Shown: one piece after another, positions 45,316-53,006 of the stretch | How the letters are laid out: the number at the start of each line of letters is the position of its first letter | Position numbering within the stretch: position 1 is the stretch's first letter | From: Serpentinimonas maccroryi | GTDB lineage: Bacteria; Pseudomonadota; Gammaproteobacteria; Burkholderiales; Burkholderiaceae_C | DNA: 64,000 nucleotides | Direction: 5' to 3' | Assembly (NCBI RefSeq): GCF_000828915.1 | Contig: NZ_AP014569.1 | Span: 1,674,001 to 1,738,000, forward strand | Translations under genes and position numbers: made by a program | Notes under the pieces: model-generated | Seen by the model: only the letters and a program-made list of their open reading frames with translations | The model's database searches: none | What the model was told of the DNA's origin: nothing

Positions 45316-46176
45316 ATGCGCACCGTCTATGTGAACGGAGACTACCTGCCCGAGAATGAGGCGAAAGTGTCGATCTTTGATCGCGGCTTCCTGATGGCCG
45401 ATGGCGTCTATGAGGTGACGAGCGTGCTGGGCGGCAAGCTGATCGACTTTGGCGGGCATCTGGCGCGGCTGGAGCGGTCCCTGGCAGAGCTGGACATGGA
45501 CAAGCCCGAGGGGTTTGACGACCTGCTGGAGATCCACCGCGAACTGGTGCGGTTGAACGGGATCGAGGAGGGGATGATCTATTTGCAGGTGACGCGGGGC
45601 GCGCCGGGGGGCCGGGATTTCGCCTTTCCCGACCCGGAGGTGACAAAGCCGACACTGGTGCTGTTCACCCAGAACAAGCCCGGTCTTGCCGCCAATCCGG
45701 TGGCCAAGAAGGGGATCAAGGTCATCAGCATCGAGGATATTCGCTGGGGTCGGCGCGACATCAAGACGGTGCAACTGCTCTATCCATCCATGGGCAAGAT
45801 GATGGCCAAGAAGGCGGGCTGCGACGATGCCTGGATGGTGCAGGACGGGGCGGTGACGGAAGGGACCAGCAACAACGCCTATATCGTCAAGGGCAACAAG
45901 ATCATCACGCGGCAGTTGAGCCATGACATCCTGCACGGGATCACCCGCGCGGCCGTGCTGCGCTTCGCGCAGGAGGCGCAGATGGAGGTCGAGGAGCGCG
46001 CCTTCACCATCGCCGAGGCGCAGGCGGCGGATGAGGCCTTCATCACATCCGCCTCGACCTTTGTGATGCCGGTGGTGGAGATCGACGGGGCCAAGGTGGG
46101 CACCGGCGCGCCCGGCAATGTGGCGGCGCGGCTGCGCGAGATCTATCTGGATGAGAGCCTGAAGGCGGCGGTCTGA
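45316..46176 (+). CDS. dat: D-amino-acid aminotransferase (class IV PLP)
   Basis: A 286-residue class IV aminotransferase beginning VYVNGDYLPENEAKVSIFDRGFLMADGVYE. The PLP Lys lies in RRDIKTVQLL, followed by EGTSNNAYIVKGNKIITR and ITRAAVLRFA. It is closest in style to D-alanine/D-amino-acid transaminases, which exchange the amino group of D-amino acids with 2-oxoglutarate to form D-glutamate. Located 22 bases after dgcA with AAGGAG before its ATG, it probably feeds D-glutamate into the DgcN/DgcA route. Confidence 0.87.
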   Translation: MRTVYVNGDYLPENEAKVSIFDRGFLMADGVYEVTSVLGGKLIDFGGHLARLERSLAELDMDKPEGFDDLLEIHRELVRLNGIEEGMIYLQVTRGAPGGRDFAFPDPEVTKPTLVLFTQNKPGLAANPVAKKGIKVISIEDIRWGRRDIKTVQLLYPSMGKMMAKKAGCDDAWMVQDGAVTEGTSNNAYIVKGNKIITRQLSHDILHGITRAAVLRFAQEAQMEVEERAFTIAEAQAADEAFITSASTFVMPVVEIDGAKVGTGAPGNVAARLREIYLDESLKAAV

Positions 46177-46358
46177 GGTTGCGGGGACGGGTGGGGGTTT
46201 CACCCCCACACCCCCAGGATAGTTGAAGCAAGAAGAAACGTGAGACGCGTCGGGGGTTGCTCCGGCGCTTTTTTCGTGACGCATTCCGTGCAGGCCGGTG
46301 CCTGGCGGCATTCCGAGGGAGAACCCTTCGGGGACGTGGCGCGCGACGGGCGGTCCTG

Positions 46359-47285
46359 TCAGGTCAGCCCCTCGATCGCCAGATCAACGGCGATGGGCGG
46401 GGTCAGGCCCAGACCGGCGAGCTTGACCATGACCTGACCGTTCACCAGAACCTCCAGCCCGCTGCCATCGGCGGCGAGGCGTTGTTGCAGCGTGAGGGTG
46501 GCGGGATCGGTGCCACTGACGCCATCAACGACGATTCTGAGGGAATCGCTGGCGGGATCGAAATCGGTGATGAGTGTCGCGTCATCGCCCAGATCGTAGG
46601 TAGTGAAGGAATCCTCGCCTGCGCCGCCGGTCAGGCTGTCCTGACGGTCGCCGACCAGCCAGTCATTGCCATCCTCGCCGAAGAGTTGGGCGCCCTGCGG
46701 ATCGAAGCGCCCGGCGACATAGCCCAGGAACGCATCGCTGCCGCCGCCGCCGCGCAGGGTATCCTCGCCCTCGTAATCCTCGAGTATGTCGGAGCCTGTG
46801 CCGCCGTCGAGCAGGTCATTGCCGGCACCGCCGCGCAGGATGTCATCGCCCGTGCCGCCGCGCAGCGTGTCATCGCCGAATTGGCCCAGAAGTGTATCCT
46901 CGCCCGTGTCGCCGGTGATCAGGTCATCGCCGCCGTTGCCCTCAAGGCTGTCATTGCCGTCGCCGCCCGACAGGGCGTCGGCACCTGCCCCGCCCGTCAG
47001 GAGATCGTCGCCGGCACCGCCCAGCAGCAGGTCGGTGCCCGGACCGCCCGCGAGCGTGTCGTTGCCATCGAGGCCGGAGAGGGTGTCATCGCCCGCCTGC
47101 CCGTCGAGGCTGTCATTGGCCAAGGTGCCGGTCAGCAGGTCATCGGTGGGCGGCGGGGTGATGTCCTGATCCGGCGGGGTTTCGGGCGTGGCGGGGTCGC
47201 CATCATCGTCATCCGCGCCGATGCCATCCACCAGAAGGCCGCCCAGCATGAGCATGGGGAGAAACAGCAGCACCAGAACACTCAT
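46359..47285 (-). CDS. RTX-type calcium-binding repeat protein
   Basis: About 308 residues from ATG 47285, chosen because a GGTGG ribosome-site-like patch precedes it and the product begins with a hydrophobic export segment (MSVLVLLFLPMLMLGGLL). A further in-frame start lies at 47348. After an Asp-rich linker come about ten hemolysin-type nonapeptides (GGxGxDxLx), for example LDGNDTLAGGPGTDLLLGGAGDD. They should wind into a calcium-filled beta-roll outside the cytoplasm. The C-terminal part (LITDFDPASDSLRI) is the usual cap. No enzyme domain is present. Small proteins of this plan are common in Rhodobacterales; function unknown. Confidence 0.85.
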   Translation of the reverse strand: MSVLVLLFLPMLMLGGLLVDGIGADDDDGDPATPETPPDQDITPPPTDDLLTGTLANDSLDGQAGDDTLSGLDGNDTLAGGPGTDLLLGGAGDDLLTGGAGADALSGGDGNDSLEGNGGDDLITGDTGEDTLLGQFGDDTLRGGTGDDILRGGAGNDLLDGGTGSDILEDYEGEDTLRGGGGSDAFLGYVAGRFDPQGAQLFGEDGNDWLVGDRQDSLTGGAGEDSFTTYDLGDDATLITDFDPASDSLRIVVDGVSGTDPATLTLQQRLAADGSGLEVLVNGQVMVKLAGLGLTPPIAVDLAIEGLT

Positions 47286-47393
47286 CACACCACCTGCACA
47301 CAAGCCCAGACGCCGCGGAACACAAAGGGGCGCGGAATGAGTGTTCACGACTCCGTGAGTCGTGTCCAGCCCTGACGAGGGGGCGTTGTCAGG

Positions 47394-47702
47394 TCAGGGT
47401 TTGCCGACGTTGCGGGCGAAGGCGTCCTTGAAGGCGGCCTGTTTTTCGGGGCTGGCCTCGGCCTGCCGGGCGCGCCAGTCGTCATAGGGCATACCGTAGA
47501 AGATCTCGCGGGCTTCGTCCTTGGTCATGGGGATGTCGCGGGCGTTCGCGGCCTCCTGATACCAGCGGCTGAGGCAGTTGCGGCAGAAGCCGGCGAGGTT
47601 CATGAGGTCGATGTTCTGCACATCGGGGCGCTGCACCATCAGGTGATCGCGCAGGGCGCGGAAGGCGGCGGCCTCGAGTTCGAGGCGGGTCTGGTCGTCC
47701 AT
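47394..47702 (-). CDS. DUF1244 family protein
   Basis: 102 residues, full length. It carries the DUF1244 core RPDVQNIDLMNLAGFCRNCLSRWYQEAA and GMPYDDWRARQ. The CRNC pair with the neighbouring Trp-Tyr is conserved in the family, which is found mainly in alphaproteobacteria and has no assigned function. It follows the N-formylglutamate amidohydrolase gene by 13 bases, a pairing common in Rhodobacterales. Confidence 0.85.
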   Translation of the reverse strand: MDDQTRLELEAAAFRALRDHLMVQRPDVQNIDLMNLAGFCRNCLSRWYQEAANARDIPMTKDEAREIFYGMPYDDWRARQAEASPEKQAAFKDAFARNVGKP

Positions 47703-47715
47703 CGTCGGTCTCCTT

Positions 47716-48015
47716 CTACTGGCCGGTGTCGGCGAGTGCCTGTTGCAGGATCGGGGCGAGGCGCGCGGCCCAGTGCACCTGTTGGTCGGGGGTTGCGATG
47801 AGGTCGTTGCGGACCTCGATCAGCGCGTTGAGGCGTTGCCATGCAATCGCGTGGCGGGCGATGGCGTCGCCGGGCAGGTGGCCACCATAGGGTTCATTCT
47901 CGCCGATGCAAAGATCAGGTTCGGCGCGCAGGCGGGCGAGCAAGGGTTTCGCAAAGCGGGTGTCGGCGGCGTAGAGCACACCGACATGCCAGGGGCGCGG
48001 CGGGCGGCCCATCAG
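47716..48015 (-). pseudogene. N-formylglutamate amidohydrolase, C-terminal fragment cut by the CRISPR repeat
   Basis: About 98 codons of the C-terminal third of an N-formylglutamate amidohydrolase: GRPPRPWHVGVLYAADTRFAKPLLARL, ENEPYGGHLPGDAIARHAIAWQRLNALIEVRNDLI. The catalytic N-terminal part is absent because the coding sequence stops where the repeat at 48016 begins. The Met at 48012 is therefore not a real start. The abrupt loss marks the right junction of the alphaproteobacterial segment. Confidence 0.88.
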
Positions 48016-50301
48016 GGTCTATCCCCGCTTGCGCGGGGGAACCTCAAGGATGATGCGGCGCTGCTCGTCCGTCAACGGTCTATCCCCGCTTGCGCGGGGG
48101 AACCGGTGTTGCCGTGCGTTTTGCTGTGGGCTGCGGGGGTCTATCCCCGCTTGCGCGGGGGAACCATTTCCTTCGTCCATGGCGACAGGCCGTACTGGGG
48201 TCTATCCCCGCTTGCGCGGGGGAACCAACCCCATCACACCCGCTGGCGGGCCTGCTCGGGGTCTATCCCCGCTTGCGCGGGGGAACCTGCTGGTGGCCGG
48301 GGCGGGCGCAGCGGCAGAAGGGTCTATCCCCGCTTGCGCGGGGGAACCTGATTGACGCCGGCCATATCGCACCCGGAATCGGGTCTATCCCCGCTTGCGC
48401 GGGGGAACCCGCATCAGGCAAGCGGCGAGCCTAACCGCTCACGGTCTATCCCCGCTTGCGCGGGGGAACCCGCATGATGGCTAGCCTACCCTTGGCCGGA
48501 TGGGGTCTATCCCCGCTTGCGCGGGGGAACCTGGCCCGCAAGCATGGGCGGCTCATTTGGATCGGGTCTATCCCCGCTTGCGCGGGGGAACCGCGCCCGA
48601 GAGCTCGGACACAAACGCGCGCGAGGGTCTATCCCCGCTTGCGCGGGGGAACCTTGCCCTCAACACCGTCACCCTGAGCGCGGCGGGGTCTATCCCCGCT
48701 TGCGCGGGGGAACCGTGACGTCTGAGCGGATTATGGGGTAGTCGTCGGGTCTATCCCCGCTTGCGCGGGGGAACCACGACACGCTGGGCCCCACTGCCTG
48801 GCGCGCAGGGTCTATCCCCGCTTGCGCGGGGGAACCGAAACATTGGGTGGCTTGATGGACAAAAGTCAGGGTCTATCCCCGCTTGCGCGGGGGAACCTTC
48901 TTGTTCGGCAGGAACGGAAACCCGCCGTAGGGTCTATCCCCGCTTGCGCGGGGGAACCACCATCACCGCCGTGGCCGTGCCGCCCTACGAGGGTCTATCC
49001 CCGCTTGCGCGGGGGAACCGACTTGGCCCCGCTGCCGATGGCCTCGAACATGGGTCTATCCCCGCTTGCGCGGGGGAACCGCCGATGTTGACGAACAGAC
49101 ATGGCAAGACTGGGGTCTATCCCCGCTTGCGCGGGGGAACCCGCCAGGTACTGCGCCGCCTATCCCACCTGCAAGGGTCTATCCCCGCTTGCGCGGGGGA
49201 ACCCCGTGCAATCTGCACGCGCCAGCCGCTCTTGAGGGTCTATCCCCGCTTGCGCGGGGGAACCAGCCCGCGCTTGGATATGCCGCGATCCTCCCAGGGT
49301 CTATCCCCGCTTGCGCGGGGGAACCGGGTGGAGAAGATTTTCCGCAAGCTCACGCTCGGGTCTATCCCCGCTTGCGCGGGGGAACCGCCACGCCGATCAG
49401 GTTGATCACCAGATTAAGGGGTCTATCCCCGCTTGCGCGGGGGAACCCGCCAGTGCCCGCGTTGTTGTACGGGGCCAGCGGGTCTATCCCCGCTTGCGCG
49501 GGGGAACCCCTTGCAGGTCACGAATCCAAGAGCCGAAGCGGGGTCTATCCCCGCTTGCGCGGGGGAACCATAGACGCCGTGCATTTTTGTCACGCGCTCG
49601 GGGGTCTATCCCCGCTTGCGCGGGGGAACCGGATGAAGCGCCCTGAACTTTGGGGAAAACATGGGTCTATCCCCGCTTGCGCGGGGGAACCAGGATCGCT
49701 GGCTGCTCAACACCCCGGGTGGCGGGTCTATCCCCGCTTGCGCGGGGGAACCGCGCTGTTTGGCGCACGCAACCAGATGGTCGAGGGTCTATCCCCGCTT
49801 GCGCGGGGGAACCTCCATTATGGCCTGGTTGCTCCGGGCACTACGGGGTCTATCCCCGCTTGCGCGGGGGAACCCATTGCGGGCCGCTGTGCAGGCCGTT
49901 GATGCCGGGTCTATCCCCGCTTGCGCGGGGGAACCCCGAAAAGGCTGGGGCGTGACATGGGCCTTCAGGGTCTATCCCCGCTTGCGCGGGGGAACCCAGG
50001 GGGCAATGCTCCAAAACAGAATCGGCAACGGTCTATCCCCGCTTGCGCGGGGGAACCAGGTGGCGCGTATGCGAGGCATAGTCGCCAATGGGTCTATCCC
50101 CGCTTGCGCGGGGGAACCCCCGTTTTTGACCATCTCATCGAGGCCGATGGGGGTCTATCCCCGCTTGCGCGGGGGAACCTCAAAGACGGCGATCCCGTGC
50201 TGTCGTTTTCAGGGTCTATCCCCGCTTGCGCGGGGGAACCGAGCCAATCGGCGAGGTGCTTCAATGCCAGCGGGGTCTATCCCCGCTTGCGCGGGGGAAC
50301 C
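48016..50301 (-). CRISPR. Type I-E CRISPR array, leader-proximal block (38 repeats, 37 spacers)
   Basis: Repeats start at 48016 and recur every 61 bases to 50274, except for one 62-base step (49114 to 49176, a 34-base spacer). All 38 copies appear identical to those of the middle block. The base just before the 28-base core is G in 35 copies and C in three (48077, 48443, 50030); on the crRNA strand this is repeat base 29, usually C. The newest spacers are at the right end, next to the leader and cas2. Spacers have the look of phage or plasmid coding sequence, but none was matched to anything within the window. Confidence 0.98.
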
Positions 50302-50356
50302 TCTAGCACCCAACTTCTTGAGTTGCCAGAGAAAACAAGAAAATACATCTAATTTT
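50302..50356 (-). promoter_or_regulatory. CRISPR leader with IHF-like site
   Basis: Only 55 bases separate the cas2 stop from the first repeat. On the minus strand this AT-rich leader contains ACTCAAGAAGTTG (50323-50311), a 12-of-13 match to the IHF consensus WATCAANNNNTTR, beginning 10 bases from the repeat. In E. coli type I-E, IHF bending at this place directs Cas1-Cas2 to the first repeat. No separate promoter is evident, so the array may be read from the cas operon. Confidence 0.7.
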
Positions 50357-50668
50357 TTAAAGAGCGCTTGCAGGCTTGCTGCGACGGGTCAACCACATGC
50401 CATCCATCTCGACCAGCTCCCGGGGTGGCGTTCCAAGATGGGCCAAACCAACCCCACCCACCTCGTTCAAATCACGCCAGACCATCACCAAACTGCCTCT
50501 CGGTTCCTGCCCATGCCAGTCAGAGACAACGCTCCATGTGCGCTCCCGAACGCCCTTGTTCATCCGGGGTGCGACAAATACGTTTGGGGCAACTTCCAGC
50601 ATGACGGAAGCAAGGAACCCGTGGAATCGGTCTGCCACGTCACGAGTCACGATCATCACCAGCGCCAT
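50357..50668 (-). CDS. cas2: CRISPR adaptation protein Cas2 (type I-E)
   Basis: 103 residues. MALVMIVTRDVADRFHGFLASVMLEVAPNVFVAP aligns with the start of E. coli Cas2, including the acid after the first strand and the long helix. WSVVSDWHGQEPRGSLVMVWRD covers the rest of the ferredoxin fold. It forms the dimer bridge between two Cas1 dimers in the spacer integrase. The ATG at 50668 overlaps the cas1 end by 29 bases; an internal Met four codons later is the alternative. Confidence 0.94.
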   Translation of the reverse strand: MALVMIVTRDVADRFHGFLASVMLEVAPNVFVAPRMNKGVRERTWSVVSDWHGQEPRGSLVMVWRDLNEVGGVGLAHLGTPPRELVEMDGMWLTRRSKPASAL

Positions 50669-51533
50669 TGTCCCCCTCCATGCGCAGTACCTGCTTGATT
50701 TTGTCGATCATCGATGGAATGACTTGCTGTTTTCGAAACACCTGAGCCGCCTGACGACGCACTAGGCGGTCAACCGTGTCCTCAGCCCCTTTGTCCACCT
50801 GCTTGGCAGCCGAAAAAGCGATTTGCAACGTGACCGCTTCTCGAAACAAGTCAGCGATGTCCAGCACAAACGACTGCCCCGAGTCCTCATGAATGAAACC
50901 CAGCGGTGGCAACGCCGCCAGAGACTGAACAGCAATCGCCGCCGCAGCTTGAACAGCAGTAGCCGCATGGTTCAACGCCTGATTTGGAATATCAGCAGCC
51001 ATCGGATTGGCTCGGTCGTAGTGGCGGCCATTCCATTCAATACCGTGCTTGTCGGCCATCAGCTTGTACATGACCTTCACGCGCGACCCCTCAATACCGC
51101 GCAGTGTGTCCAGATCGCGATGTGGCAGGATTTCGCCCAAACGCAAGGCGTACATATGGCGAGCCACGCTCACGCGCCGACGAGGGCTGCCCCACAACTC
51201 GGCTTGCCTTCTAGCGACATCTGAACGGTCCGGCATCAAAGGCGGCGCCGTATAGGTGCGCACACCGTCCACCCCTACAGCGGCCATCAGTGTGCCGTGG
51301 CGGGCAAGCAAGCGCAAGGCATCGTGCGTCACGCTGCTGCCAGGCCCCAGCAAAATCATGGACACCGATTGATGCGGGATCTGATCCATCTGTGGGGTCA
51401 AAGAGTTGCTGCCCCGCATGAAATGCAAGCAACCGTCAACAACGCACAATTCACCGCGCTCCAACCACAGCAGTCCATGGCGATCAGCGTGCGGAAACCG
51501 GGCTGTCTCCAGCCCTAGGCGACCTTTCAGCAC
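50640..51533 (-). CDS. cas1: CRISPR integrase Cas1 (type I-E)
   Basis: 297 residues. The catalytic metal ligands are all present: Glu near residue 148 (RGIEGSRVK), His near 215 (LGFIHEDSG) and Asp near 225 (FVLDIADLF). The N-terminal beta domain contains DGCLHFMRGSNSL and PHQSVSMILLGPGSSVTHDALRLL. It cuts and joins spacers into the first repeat together with Cas2. It lies 18 bases after cas6e. A C-terminal charged tail (RMEGDNGAGDDRDS) overlaps cas2. Confidence 0.97.
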   Translation of the reverse strand: MLKGRLGLETARFPHADRHGLLWLERGELCVVDGCLHFMRGSNSLTPQMDQIPHQSVSMILLGPGSSVTHDALRLLARHGTLMAAVGVDGVRTYTAPPLMPDRSDVARRQAELWGSPRRRVSVARHMYALRLGEILPHRDLDTLRGIEGSRVKVMYKLMADKHGIEWNGRHYDRANPMAADIPNQALNHAATAVQAAAAIAVQSLAALPPLGFIHEDSGQSFVLDIADLFREAVTLQIAFSAAKQVDKGAEDTVDRLVRRQAAQVFRKQQVIPSMIDKIKQVLRMEGDNGAGDDRDS

Positions 51534-51551
51534 TTCGGCGTCACCATCACG

Positions 51552-52295
51552 TCAATCTCTGGCAGGGCGCAGCAAAAGCATGCCAAAACCGAACGCGCGA
51601 TGTCGCCCAACTCCTTGTGTCAACAACTGCGCGAATGCCTGCGGATTGGTCACGCGCAATTGCCCTGTCAGCACTGCATCGGGGCCATAAACAAGACGGC
51701 TCTGGCGCTCATTGCCAGCACCCCCTTTCTGGCTCTTTCGCGTAACGCCCAGCTGCTGATAGCGAATCACACTGGCATCCACCAGCTCCGCACCGCCCTG
51801 CCGGGCGAACAGCTCGCGCAGCCACTGCACATATACTTCACCACGGTTCAACTCGCCATCAGCAGTTTTCTCGACAACCGCCAAAAACGCATCTCTCTCG
51901 CGACCGGTCTTTCCTTCGCGAATGATGGGGCGCACGCGCACCTCAAACCCAAGTGCATGCCCCGTCGCCCACTGCGTTGGGAACGGCCGCGCGTTCATGC
52001 CACCGTGTCGCGATGTCTGGCCCAGCCCCAGCGCAGCCGCCGCATCAGGGTCAGCCAGAGCAGCAAGCTGTGCCAATTCGGCAGCACTCCGTTGGGTGTA
52101 GGCCAACAAGCCCTGTTCGGCATCAAGGTAGCGAAATGGCTGAGGCGCATGTTCGCCAAAGGCGGCGTGCAACAGCGCGTGAAGCGCGTAGCCCAGATCG
52201 CCTTGCGAGCCCAACAAGCAGTGGCGTGCTGCCCACACTGCCAACCGTTGCGGATCGGGCTGGGTGTGCAGCAAATACAGAGGATCAAAACTCAT
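51552..52295 (-). CDS. cas6e: CRISPR RNA endonuclease Cas6e (CasE)
   Basis: 247 residues from ATG 52295, which overlaps the cas5e stop (ATGA) and gives the canonical start MSFDPLYLLHTQPDPQRLAVW. Two ferredoxin-like halves; the second ends with the Gly-rich loop QGVGRHRAFGFGMLLL typical of Cas6e. It cleaves the pre-crRNA at the base of each repeat hairpin and stays bound to the 3' stem in Cascade. A longer upstream frame is out of register with the family. Confidence 0.94.
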   Translation of the reverse strand: MSFDPLYLLHTQPDPQRLAVWAARHCLLGSQGDLGYALHALLHAAFGEHAPQPFRYLDAEQGLLAYTQRSAAELAQLAALADPDAAAALGLGQTSRHGGMNARPFPTQWATGHALGFEVRVRPIIREGKTGRERDAFLAVVEKTADGELNRGEVYVQWLRELFARQGGAELVDASVIRYQQLGVTRKSQKGGAGNERQSRLVYGPDAVLTGQLRVTNPQAFAQLLTQGVGRHRAFGFGMLLLRPARD

Positions 52296-53005
52296 GACTT
52301 TTTTCCTGCATTCTTGATGAGGCCTTCTCGCACCGGACGCCAGCCACCATGCACGCCGCTGGTCCAATTGCGTTCATCGCAAACATCCACCAAACGATCA
52401 CGCGGCAATTGCCCTTCGCCTTCTGGCCACTGGGCTCGCAAGCCCTCCAGGCCACCGGTCAATGGCGCGAGTTGCAGGGCTTGCAAAACCGAATCTGCAT
52501 CAATCCATCCGGCCACCAGCCGCCCCACAGGCAGACAAGGTTTGCGTCCGATGAACAGTGGACGTTGGGGCCGGTCCAGCCCTTGGGACACTTCATCCAG
52601 CGTAGGCGACTCGTCAGCAGGATCAAGCCGCAAAGCAAGAAGAGCTATGAGGTCGGCGTGGTAGTCGCGGTACCGCAGATGAGGGCTTTCATATGCAGCG
52701 GCGCCACCTCTGCGCTCCTCCACCGTGCCCCACGTGGTCCAGGCCTTGTCATTGGCACCCAACTGCGCAGTTTGAAAGTCGGTCAAGCGTGCCCCCTGCG
52801 CCTCCAGTCGGGTACCCACTCGCAACCGTTCTTGCAGCCGGTTGTGCAAAACGTCATCGCCTCGATCCCAACCCAAGGCATTGGCAATCAACCCCGTGAC
52901 CATGGAAAGCGCAGGGAAGTCGCGAATGACGCCGTAGTTGTCAATGGTTTCACCCCCAAACGCTATGAGCGGGGACGACAACCTGATCAGCAGATGGCGC
53001 GCCAT
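52292..53005 (-). CDS. cas5e: Cascade subunit Cas5e (CasD)
   Basis: 237 residues from ATG 53005, one base after the cas7e stop; an upstream extension of the frame is cas7e read wrongly. The start MARHLLIRLSSPLIAFGGETIDNYGVIRDFPALSMVTGLIANALGW is the Cas5e fingerprint, with HLRYRDYHADL and RPLFIGRKPCLPVGRL in the centre. It caps the 5' handle of the crRNA in Cascade and contacts Cse1. Confidence 0.95.
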   Translation of the reverse strand: MARHLLIRLSSPLIAFGGETIDNYGVIRDFPALSMVTGLIANALGWDRGDDVLHNRLQERLRVGTRLEAQGARLTDFQTAQLGANDKAWTTWGTVEERRGGAAAYESPHLRYRDYHADLIALLALRLDPADESPTLDEVSQGLDRPQRPLFIGRKPCLPVGRLVAGWIDADSVLQALQLAPLTGGLEGLRAQWPEGEGQLPRDRLVDVCDERNWTSGVHGGWRPVREGLIKNAGKKS

Positions 53006-53006
53006 A

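Larger units (their letters stand above)
41909..48015. other. Alphaproteobacterial (Rhodobacterales-type) DNA segment between two CRISPR repeats
   Basis: Between the repeat at 41881-41908 and that at 48016-48043 lie 6107 bases instead of 33. The genes match Rhodobacterales in content and wording. Two intergenic copies of the Rhodobacteraceae-style motif GAGTATTTnnnGCAAGATGA (41943-41963 reversed; 44294-44315) agree at 18 of 21 positions. The left edge starts in the last four codons of some gene (gac gag cgc ggc tga). The right edge cuts an N-formylglutamate amidohydrolase gene exactly at the repeat. No transposase, integrase or terminal repeats are present. It is either an assembly chimera or a real insertion. 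Confidence 0.85.

Noticed and set aside
41909-48015. Classical genomic island or transposon
   Set aside because: No integrase, transposase, inverted repeats, tRNA or target duplication; edges fall exactly at CRISPR repeats and cut genes.
41881-48043. Two independent CRISPR arrays flanking a chromosomal region
   Set aside because: Repeats are identical, the phase and orientation agree, there is only one leader, and the intervening DNA is of a different taxonomic origin, so one array with an insert or misjoin fits better.
47743-49902. Similar repetitive open frames across the leader-proximal array
   Set aside because: Same artefact of the repeat sequence; the real transcript is on the opposite strand.
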